From assembly GCA_964653235.1 (NCBI GenBank), contig CAZZCP010000045.1, forward strand, positions 1-20,958: a stretch of 20,958 nt of DNA, in the 5' to 3' direction. The DNA is from CAZZCP01 sp964653235. GTDB lineage: Bacteria; Bdellovibrionota; Bdellovibrionia; Bdellovibrionales; UBA840. Shown here piece by piece: positions 1 to 5,336 of the stretch (the first letter of the stretch is position 1; every line of letters begins with the position of its first letter). Under the pieces are notes generated by a model. The model was given only the letters and a program-made list of their open reading frames with translations, ran no database searches and had not been told where the DNA came from. Position numbers and translations under genes: made by a program.

Positions 1-73
1 AGGTTGTGGGAAAAGGTATAGTTATGGATATTTAGAAAAAAAATAGACTACTAATGACTTCTTTTTCGCTTTT

Positions 74-114
74 TTGACTCTAGCGAATTATTTCTATACT
101 TTTCTCATTCGCTA
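74..114 (+). promoter_or_regulatory. Candidate promoter with overlapping inverted repeat
   Basis: A TTGACT hexamer (74-79) and a TATACT hexamer (95-100) resemble a sigma-70 promoter, but the 15-base spacer is short. An exact 8-bp inverted repeat, TAGCGAAT (81-88) and ATTCGCTA (107-114), brackets the -10-like hexamer with 18 bases between arms, as an operator might. It lies just upstream of the gene starting at 144. Bases 1-73 show nothing else I can support. Confidence 0.3.
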
Positions 115-143
115 AGAACGAAAATCTTGCTACTCTATATAGG

Positions 144-500
144 ATGTATCCCATCTTAAATTTCATTCTACATATTTTACATATTGGTATCATAGTCGGA
201 TCGATTGGGCTGTGCTTTGTAAACCCCAAACTGCATTTGGCTTGGCAAGCTGTGATTTTATTTTCTTGGCTTGTAATAGGGCCTGTTCTCAAAAAGCCAG
301 GTATGTGTATTCTTACTGAGGCTCAAATATGGCTTCACAAACAGAGAGGAAAAGATTTTCCGGCAGCCTACTTAACCTATATCTATCGAAAACTGGGGCT
401 TTCAGCCAACAATCAAAAAACCGTTAATGGAGTTACTTATGGTGTCTTTGCCGCAAGTACTTTGATAAGTGTAGTAAGTCTTATTCAAACTTTGCCCTAG
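144..500 (+). CDS. Small membrane protein, possibly DUF2784-like
   Basis: This is a 118-residue protein of unknown function. It has two hydrophobic segments near the N-terminus (about residues 5-25 and 30-47) and one at the C-terminus (about 98-116), so it is probably an inner-membrane protein. The early LHIG segment, a tryptophan-containing second helix and the CILTEAQIWLHKQ stretch (about residues 55-67) recall the DUF2784 family, which has a Cys-x-Leu-Thr-x-x-Glu-x-Trp-Leu pattern after its second helix. The match is by eye and the family has no assigned function. The ribosome-binding site is poor: an AGG touches the ATG. The start is therefore chosen as the first ATG of the frame. The gene stands alone, is convergent with the next gene, and a hairpin covers its stop codon. 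Confidence 0.65.
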   Translation: MYPILNFILHILHIGIIVGSIGLCFVNPKLHLAWQAVILFSWLVIGPVLKKPGMCILTEAQIWLHKQRGKDFPAAYLTYIYRKLGLSANNQKTVNGVTYGVFAASTLISVVSLIQTLP

Positions 501-525
501 CACCCTGTTGTGCTAGGACCTAGCA
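496..525 (+). repeat. Three-arm alternating hairpin at a gene end
   Basis: Arm 1, CCTAGCAC (496-503), pairs with arm 2, GTGCTAGG (510-517), across a 6-base loop. Arm 2 can instead pair with arm 3, CCTAGCA (519-525), but only one base separates them, so that hairpin would need to open two or three pairs. The element covers the TAG stop at 498-500. No T-run follows, so it is a weak candidate for an intrinsic terminator. Confidence 0.4.
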
Positions 526-575
526 TTAAATCCTGCCCTTCTTTATGAGATGGCTAGAATACTAAAAGAAGCTAC

Positions 576-1436
576 TTAAAAACGAATAGGGATTTTTAAG
601 TAAGAAACTTCATTCTCTTCTGCAGGGGGCAATTTTCCGTTTTGAATATTTACCTGCACGCTAGGCAAAAGAAGTCTTGGAGGGGCTAAGTTTGCATCTC
701 TTTTTTTTCGACAACTGACAAAATCTTCTCTTGAAGTACTTTGAGTAAGTTGAATATTTTTTTCTTTTTGCTCACCGATTGTCGTCTTAAAAGCAAGCTC
801 TCTGCCATTTGGTTGATAATCATGTCCTACATAAACCTCTACAGAATCATCTAATTCGTATATTTTATCATGAACAGAATCATAGAGATCCTCTGCACTT
901 CCAGCAGGAAAATCACATCTGCCAGTGCCAAAATCGGGCATAAACAAAGCATCTCCTGTAAATAAGGCCTGCTCATTAATCAAAAAAGAAACACAAGCTG
1001 GTGTATGTCCAGGTGTATGTAGCACTTTGATCTTTAAAGTACCTGCTTCAAGCACTTGTTCATCTTCTAACAGAAGATCAAAACTCTTTCCTGTGGTATC
1101 AAAGTCATCACCAAAATTAAAAACCCCTTTAAAGGTCTCTTGTACGATTTGAATATTCTTATGAATCGCAGTTTCTACCTCTGGCAGCTTTTCTTTTAAT
1201 ACTTGCGCAGCTGTTAAATGGTCAGCATGGGCATGAGTCTCGAGTACATAGTGAACCTTAAGATTTTTTGTCTCAATTTCAGACAGCAACTGATTGACAG
1301 ATTCAAAACTAATCTTAGAGCCTTTGGGGTCATAGTTTAAAATTGAGTCGATAACCACAGCATCTTTGGTATCTTCATCAAAAACTAGATAAGACAGGGT
1401 AAATGTTGGTGCGTCATAAAATTCTTGAACTTTCAT
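576..1436 (-). CDS. Blh-type persulfide dioxygenase (MBL fold)
   Basis: This metallo-beta-lactamase-fold protein of 286 residues most resembles the Blh family of persulfide dioxygenases. These oxidise glutathione persulfide with O2, giving sulfite and glutathione, at a mononuclear iron site in the cytoplasm. Visible metal-site motifs are THAHADH (His68, His70, Asp72, His73), PGH (His144), TGD (Asp162) and GHDY (His205). The FMPDFGTGRCDFPAGSAEDLY block (about 165-185), the RKKRDANL segment and the C-terminal LLLPSVQVN and YLKIPIRF segments set it apart from the shorter ETHE1 type encoded at 2552-3250. I chose the ATG at 1436 over one five codons upstream, because GGGAGG lies seven bases before it. 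It is monocistronic as far as can be seen, with a 300-base upstream region holding paired dyads and a MITE-like element. In other bacteria blh genes sit with sulfite exporters, as here. Confidence 0.85.
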   Translation of the reverse strand: MKVQEFYDAPTFTLSYLVFDEDTKDAVVIDSILNYDPKGSKISFESVNQLLSEIETKNLKVHYVLETHAHADHLTAAQVLKEKLPEVETAIHKNIQIVQETFKGVFNFGDDFDTTGKSFDLLLEDEQVLEAGTLKIKVLHTPGHTPACVSFLINEQALFTGDALFMPDFGTGRCDFPAGSAEDLYDSVHDKIYELDDSVEVYVGHDYQPNGRELAFKTTIGEQKEKNIQLTQSTSREDFVSCRKKRDANLAPPRLLLPSVQVNIQNGKLPPAEENEVSYLKIPIRF

Positions 1437-1488
1437 AATTCGTCCTCCCATTCTTAGAATAAGTCAAAAAGGCTAAATTTCTTATCAT

Positions 1489-1530
1489 TTGTATTACAAT
1501 CGAAGTCTTTATTTATGATTGTCATACAAT
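1489..1530 (-). promoter_or_regulatory. Paired dyads upstream of the blh-like gene
   Basis: TTGTATTACAA (1489-1499) and TTGTCATACAA (1519-1529) are both inverted repeats and agree at 9 of 11 positions, giving TTGTnnTACAA. The second extends to ATTGT-CAT-ACAAT (1518-1530). Their centres are 30 bases apart, close to three helical turns, and lie about 58 and 88 bases upstream of the start codon at 1436. This is the layout of a tandem operator for a dimeric regulator. I see no convincing -35/-10 pair, which would suit an activator-dependent promoter. The regulator is unknown. Confidence 0.4.
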
Positions 1531-1539
1531 TGAATTTTA
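1531..1539 (+). repeat. Left target-site duplication of the MITE candidate
   Basis: TGAATTTTA abuts the left end of the 1540-1718 element and is repeated exactly on its right side at 1719-1727. Confidence 0.5.
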
Positions 1540-1718
1540 TAAGCTGCTCCCCTTTATTTCACTTTTCACATCCATCTGAAATCATTTAAGTATTTAAAAT
1601 AATAAGTGTATTCCGTACATCACAGTCGAATTTTTAATGCATTCCAGCAACAATATTCTAAGTCATCTAAAGTTGAGTGTATTTGGGAAAAAAAAGTGAA
1701 ATAAAAGGGAGCAGTTGA
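1540..1718. mobile_element. Candidate 179-bp MITE
   Basis: The first 27 bases (1540-1566) and the reverse complement of the last 27 (1692-1718) agree at 24 positions. The core CTGCTCCC (1544-1551) is shared exactly, and the longest uninterrupted match is the inner TTTATTTCACTTTT (1553-1566). Exact 9-bp direct repeats of TGAATTTTA abut both ends. The interior of about 125 bases is AT-rich with no ORF. This is the structure of a non-autonomous miniature inverted-repeat element moved in trans by a transposase that makes 9-bp duplications, which several IS families do. No transposase gene is in the window, so the parent family is unknown. It fills most of the 1452-1752 stretch that has no gene. 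An alternative is a paired regulatory inverted repeat with chance flanking similarity. Confidence 0.55.
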
Positions 1719-1727
1719 TGAATTTTA
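1719..1727 (+). repeat. Right target-site duplication of the MITE candidate
   Basis: TGAATTTTA is an exact copy of 1531-1539 and abuts the right end of the inverted-repeat element, 25 bases beyond the stop of the TauE-like gene. Confidence 0.5.
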
Positions 1728-1752
1728 AAAATGACCTGCTACAGCCAATAAT

Positions 1753-2550
1753 CTAGCCCATAAATTGTTTTGCCAAGATAAAGCTCCCCATGACCAATAC
1801 AAAATAGCCGAAGGCTTTTTTCAACTTCTTCTCGGGTAACTTTTTTGAAAACTGCGAGCCCAGCAAAATTCCAACTACAGAAATCACAGAGAGTAATAGT
1901 AGCAAGCTCCAATCGATATTCGGATTTACAAAAACATCTCCTAGAAAACCGAGTAGAGACTTAAATGAAATAATCATAAGTGAGGTGCCTACCGCAGTCT
2001 TCATCGGTAAGTTGGCCAAAATCACTAGAGCCGGGATGATTAAAAAACCTCCCCCTGCTCCAACAAATCCTGTTAATCCGCCAACAACTAGGCCCTCAAT
2101 CGCTATCAATGGATAATTTTTCTTTGCTGTTGTTTTTTTACTAAACTCTACTTCTTTTCTTCCTCGAATCATTGAAACTGAGGCCAATATCATCATGATG
2201 GCAAACACCAACATAATAAGAACGTCTTTAGTTACTTCAATAGATCCAAGTGAAAAGAGAGATTCTGGAAGTGCAGGAATCAAATAAGCCCTGGCAAAAA
2301 AGACCCCCAAAAAACCAGGTACAGCAAAAGTAGCACCAATTTGAAAATCGATAAGACCCTCTCTATATTTTCCAAAAGCACCAAAACCCGCTGCAAGACC
2401 AACAATAAACAAAGAATAGCAAGTTGCATCGACAGCGGGAATTGAAAAAATATAGGTAAGTATGGGAACAGTGAGAATAGAGCCACCTCCCCCCAAGAGA
2501 CCAAGGGATACCCCCATGATTAAAATCAAAATATAGCCCAAAATATCCAT
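1753..2550 (-). CDS. TauE/SafE family sulfite exporter
   Basis: This is a polytopic inner-membrane protein of 265 residues with about eight hydrophobic segments. The two glycine-rich repeats that define TauE/SafE transporters are visible: GVSLGLLGGGGSILTVPIL near residues 13-31 and GLVVGGLTGFVGAGGGFLIIP in the second half. The family exports sulfite, sulfoacetate or related organic anions. Next to persulfide dioxygenases, sulfite is the likely substrate by inference. The start is placed at the ATG at 2550, preceded by GAGAGG with good spacing. A longer frame from 2595 would overlap the end of the dioxygenase gene and add a hydrophilic tail not typical of the family. One base separates it from the upstream dioxygenase stop, so the two are almost certainly cotranscribed. 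No terminator is visible after it. Confidence 0.85.
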   Translation of the reverse strand: MDILGYILILIMGVSLGLLGGGGSILTVPILTYIFSIPAVDATCYSLFIVGLAAGFGAFGKYREGLIDFQIGATFAVPGFLGVFFARAYLIPALPESLFSLGSIEVTKDVLIMLVFAIMMILASVSMIRGRKEVEFSKKTTAKKNYPLIAIEGLVVGGLTGFVGAGGGFLIIPALVILANLPMKTAVGTSLMIISFKSLLGFLGDVFVNPNIDWSLLLLLSVISVVGILLGSQFSKKLPEKKLKKAFGYFVLVMGSFILAKQFMG

Positions 2551-2551
2551 T

Positions 2552-3250
2552 TTATACCTCTCTCCCACAGTTTTTATTTCTTGGTAAGGCTTCATCCATG
2601 CGATCAGGATAGGGCAGATTTAAAGAATTCATAATATCTACAAACTCATTCTCTGTGATACTCATTTTCAATCTTGTATTCAGAGCCTTTTCTTCTTTCA
2701 CTGTAGAAAAACTGTAACCTTGATAATCATGGGCTGGATAAATTTTTGTCTCATCTGGTAAACTGAAGATTTTCTTATGAACTGTTTGATATAAAGTTTT
2801 TGGATTTCCGTCTTGAAAGTCAGTTCTGCCGCACTTTCGAATTAAAAGTGTATCACCAGTAAAAATACTATCTTGAGTTAAAAAACACATGCCACAATTT
2901 GTATGCCCTGGAGCTGAAATGGCTTTCAAACTAGAATCTCCAAAAGCAAAAACCTGTTGATCTTCAATTAGTATATCTGCACAAGTAAGATTGGCTGCTT
3001 TAGATATTGCAAACTTCGCCCCTGTTCGCTTTTTGAGCTCATAGCCACCTGTGATGTGATCGGCATGCAAATGGGTTTCAATGGTGTATATTAACTCAAG
3101 GCCCATTGCAGAGATAAAATCTATGTCTCTTTCTCGATTAGAAAAAACAGGATCAATAATGATCGATTTTTTAGAGCTTGGATCAATTAAAATATAGGTA
3201 TAAGATGATGTTTCTTTATCAAAAAACTGTCTCACGCTGGGCATATTCAT
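2552..3250 (-). CDS. ETHE1-type persulfide dioxygenase
   Basis: This 232-residue metallo-beta-lactamase-fold enzyme closely follows the ETHE1/PDO type I family, which oxidises glutathione persulfide to sulfite using O2 and a single Fe(II). The motifs THLHADH (His60, His62, Asp64, His65), PGHTNCG (His116), TGDTLLIRKCGRTDFQ (Asp133 and Arg142) and YPAHDYQG (His174) are all present. His116 and Asp133 together with a THLHADH histidine are the expected iron ligands. The STVKEEKALNTRL and LNLPYPDRMDEALPRNKNCG tail segments are also typical. GGGAG precedes the ATG at suitable distance. It is followed after one base by the TauE-type exporter. Upstream lies a 63-base gap with a promoter candidate, so it can be transcribed alone or by read-through from the regulator gene. 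Confidence 0.92.
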   Translation of the reverse strand: MNMPSVRQFFDKETSSYTYILIDPSSKKSIIIDPVFSNRERDIDFISAMGLELIYTIETHLHADHITGGYELKKRTGAKFAISKAANLTCADILIEDQQVFAFGDSSLKAISAPGHTNCGMCFLTQDSIFTGDTLLIRKCGRTDFQDGNPKTLYQTVHKKIFSLPDETKIYPAHDYQGYSFSTVKEEKALNTRLKMSITENEFVDIMNSLNLPYPDRMDEALPRNKNCGREV

Positions 3251-3281
3251 AAACTCTCCCTAGTTTTAGAATATACCATGA

Positions 3282-3310
3282 ATCATAAAGTGCTATAATC
3301 TAGCTTACAA
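3282..3310 (-). promoter_or_regulatory. Candidate sigma-70 promoter for the dioxygenase-exporter pair
   Basis: Reading the minus strand, TTGTAA (3305-3310) and TATGAT (3282-3287) are separated by 17 bases and match the -35 and -10 consensus at 4 and 5 of 6 positions. They lie in the 63-base gap between the Crp-family gene and the ETHE1-type gene, 32 bases or more from its ATG. Confidence 0.4.
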
Positions 3311-3313
3311 GTT

Positions 3314-3955
3314 TTAAAAAATAGCCCCTTCTTCAGCGATTTGAATGAGCTTACTTTCATCTAATACTTCAATTTGTCTACGGTTCTGACAAATGAGATT
3401 CATTTTTTCTAAATCGCCCAAAACTTTTATAACCGTTGGAGTTCGAGTGGCACAATAGTTGGCAATTTCTTGCCGAGTCCACATGTGTTCGGGAAAGACC
3501 TTCTTAAAGTACAAGAGAGCATAAGCAACCCTCTCGACAATATGACTTTCTGAAACAATAAAGCTACGATTTTCGGCACGGCCCAATTCTTTGGCCAAAT
3601 ACTTTGCCAAATATTGATAGGCCTCTGGGTTCTCAGCAAAAGCCTTCATTACCTCTTCTTTAGGAATCATTCGAAGTCTTGATTTTTCAAGACACTTTGC
3701 ACTTGCATGGTAGGCTTCACCTGCAAACAAACTGCGATGTCCAAAAAGTTCATCTTGCTTGAAAATACGTAGTAAGTTTTCATTTCCGCTCTTACTGACT
3801 TTTACAAGACCAACAAGGCCAGATTCGAGATAGTACAATGCCTCAGGAGATTCATTCTCACTGTATATAAGCTCCCAGCGATCATAATCTTTGATTTTTT
3901 CCTGATCAAAAAGTGTGCTTAAAAATTCAAGTTCGTTTACTTTATTCAGCCTCAT
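3314..3955 (-). CDS. Crp/Fnr-family transcriptional regulator
   Basis: The 213-residue protein has the family layout. An N-terminal cyclic-nucleotide-binding-like beta barrel (about residues 10-115) is followed by a long dimerisation helix (about 116-140) and a C-terminal winged helix-turn-helix (about 157-200, with WTRQEIANYCATRTPTVIKV). The barrel lacks an obvious cAMP phosphate-binding motif (FGE-x6-RSA type). FGHRSLFAGEAYHASAKC sits there instead, so the ligand is unlikely to be cAMP. There are three cysteines (88, 168, 189), two of them in the DNA-binding domain. There is no N-terminal FNR-type cluster of four cysteines. AAAGGA precedes the ATG. The gene starts one base after the secreted-protein gene and lies directly upstream of the dioxygenase-exporter pair, so it is a good candidate for their local regulator. 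That role is inferred. Confidence 0.88.
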   Translation of the reverse strand: MRLNKVNELEFLSTLFDQEKIKDYDRWELIYSENESPEALYYLESGLVGLVKVSKSGNENLLRIFKQDELFGHRSLFAGEAYHASAKCLEKSRLRMIPKEEVMKAFAENPEAYQYLAKYLAKELGRAENRSFIVSESHIVERVAYALLYFKKVFPEHMWTRQEIANYCATRTPTVIKVLGDLEKMNLICQNRRQIEVLDESKLIQIAEEGAIF

Positions 3956-3956
3956 G

Positions 3957-4772
3957 CTAGATCCTTTGATCTAAAACTTTTCTCTCCGCAGTGAGAGTGA
4001 TAGTTAAATCTAAATTTGTCTTTTCACTTGCATGAAGCTTTAACTGATATTTTACCAAACCTGTTTTCGTATTCACGTTAATCTCCCCATTGGAATAGAT
4101 TTTAAATTTTTGATATTCCCCATCGGGCTTTTTGACTGATTTTTCACCACTTTTCGCAAAGACTTGAAACAAGGCCTCACCACTATGATTCCAACCGAGA
4201 AAACGAATGATGACCTGAAATTCTTTTAAGCTACTCTCTATTTGTTGTCCAATCTCCATATCATTTTTTAAAAACTCTTCCCATGGATTATTGGCAACTT
4301 TCCTTACAGCCTCTTCTTTAAAAGTCTCAATAAACATCTCAACCAATTTCGGATCTTTTTCTGTGGCTCGAATCTTTCGATGAATTTTATCTAGGTTTTC
4401 TACTTTTTTTACCTTACCTGTTTCATCAAGATAAAAAAGAACCGGTATATCTCGAACTTCATCTGAAAGAGATCCATCGATTTTTGCCAATGATTCTCCC
4501 GAAACCTGAACATCCATCAAAATGGATAAATCAATATATTTTAATTCAATATATTTGGCCGTTTTACCCGAATAGACTTTTCTTTGCTGAGTAGTTTGTA
4601 GAAGAGAAACAATCAGTTTCTGGTTCGGGTCTTTCGATACTGTACCCATTTGCGTCTTCACTTCAAAGGCATCGAAAAACTTTGCAGGATAGTGAAACTT
4701 ATCTTTGTTCGATGAATCCAGTTTTGAATTTGAGGCAAAAACAAGACTGCATAATAAAAGTGGTAGAATCAT
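3957..4772 (-). CDS. Secreted protein of unknown function
   Basis: I do not recognise this 271-residue protein. It begins with a hydrophobic signal peptide (about residues 1-13, with a plausible cleavage after VFA or at FAS-NS), so it is probably exported to the periplasm. The rest is hydrophilic and rich in Lys and Glu. It has a helical middle (about residues 120-180) and a beta-rich C-terminal half with a repeated SNGEINVNTKTG-like turn pattern. No catalytic motif is visible. The start at 4772 is chosen because it forms an ATGA overlap with the stop of the DUF427 gene and has GGGGA upstream. The regulator gene follows after one base. This tight packing implies translational coupling and a shared function or regulation with its neighbours. 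Confidence 0.75.
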   Translation of the reverse strand: MILPLLLCSLVFASNSKLDSSNKDKFHYPAKFFDAFEVKTQMGTVSKDPNQKLIVSLLQTTQQRKVYSGKTAKYIELKYIDLSILMDVQVSGESLAKIDGSLSDEVRDIPVLFYLDETGKVKKVENLDKIHRKIRATEKDPKLVEMFIETFKEEAVRKVANNPWEEFLKNDMEIGQQIESSLKEFQVIIRFLGWNHSGEALFQVFAKSGEKSVKKPDGEYQKFKIYSNGEINVNTKTGLVKYQLKLHASEKTNLDLTITLTAERKVLDQRI

Positions 4773-5206
4773 AGAAGTCCCCAATTCTCAATTTCAACAA
4801 AACGGGTATCAAAACAGATTGAGTTTTCTATTTTTTTTGAAAAATCAAAACATTCTTCATAACTCCAGGCGATCTTATGTATCCAAATATCATCTGTCTT
4901 GAGATCAAAATAGGCCGCTTTGCCCTTTAAGGGACAGTAGCTGCTTTCATCATTTTTTACCAGCAGCTCCATCTTTACATCTGAACGATCGAGATAGATT
5001 AGGGGTTTGTAGATACCAAAGCCCACTTCAGTGAGAATCAACGCCTTTGAGGAGCGAGCTAGCTGAAGACTCCCAAGGCGAAAATTATAGGTTTCACCAG
5101 ATGGCTCTAAGGTCATAAAATGTAGCGGCCTCTCTGGGTGATAAATGGCGTTTTTCAGCTTTAAGCCCAAGGGAGAATCTGCTTGTGTATTGATTTTGTC
5201 TTTCAA
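4769..5206 (-). CDS. DUF427 domain protein
   Basis: The 145-residue protein matches the DUF427 family by several landmarks. These are KPLIYLDRSDVKMELL (around residues 67-82), YCPLKGKAAYFDL (about 89-101) and KIAWSYEECFDFSKKI (about 111-126), followed by a final strand with aromatic residues. The family is a small beta-tent fold of unknown biochemical role. There is no signal peptide, so it should be cytoplasmic. The start is TTG at 5206, preceded by AGGAG at five bases. The first in-frame ATG would delete conserved N-terminal sequence. Its stop overlaps the ATG of the secreted-protein gene (ATGA). It is the first gene of the cluster with the Crp-type regulator, behind an AT-rich palindrome. 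Confidence 0.82.
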   Translation of the reverse strand: MKDKINTQADSPLGLKLKNAIYHPERPLHFMTLEPSGETYNFRLGSLQLARSSKALILTEVGFGIYKPLIYLDRSDVKMELLVKNDESSYCPLKGKAAYFDLKTDDIWIHKIAWSYEECFDFSKKIENSICFDTRFVEIENWGLL

Positions 5207-5244
5207 AAGGACTCCTAAATATCAAGAATATAGATGTACTGGGT

Positions 5245-5270
5245 TATTTTATATCATATAATATAAAATA
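5245..5270 (-). promoter_or_regulatory. Long AT-rich palindrome before the DUF427-regulator operon
   Basis: The arms TATTTTATAT (5245-5254) and ATATAAAATA (5261-5270) are an exact 10-bp inverted repeat with a 6-base spacer, located 39-64 bases upstream of the TTG start at 5206. It could be an operator, perhaps for the Crp-family protein encoded in the same unit, or the AT-rich core of the promoter. In an AT-rich spacer, chance is a real possibility. The rest of 5207-5336 shows no other feature. Confidence 0.35.
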
Positions 5271-5336
5271 CTTTGTATATGGAATGAATTGTTTTTGTTT
5301 CTCACTGCCAATTTTTATGCCATTCAAAATCAATAC

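Noticed and set aside
540..576. CTTCTTT ... AAAGAAG pairing as a terminator for the blh-like gene
   Set aside because: The arms are A/T-rich and separated by about 20 bases, with no GC-rich stem or T-run after it on the minus strand.
2280..2504. A 74-residue hydrophobic minus-strand frame inside the TauE-like gene
   Set aside because: It is a +1 shadow of a membrane-protein gene, which naturally yields hydrophobic alternate frames. No start signal was seen.
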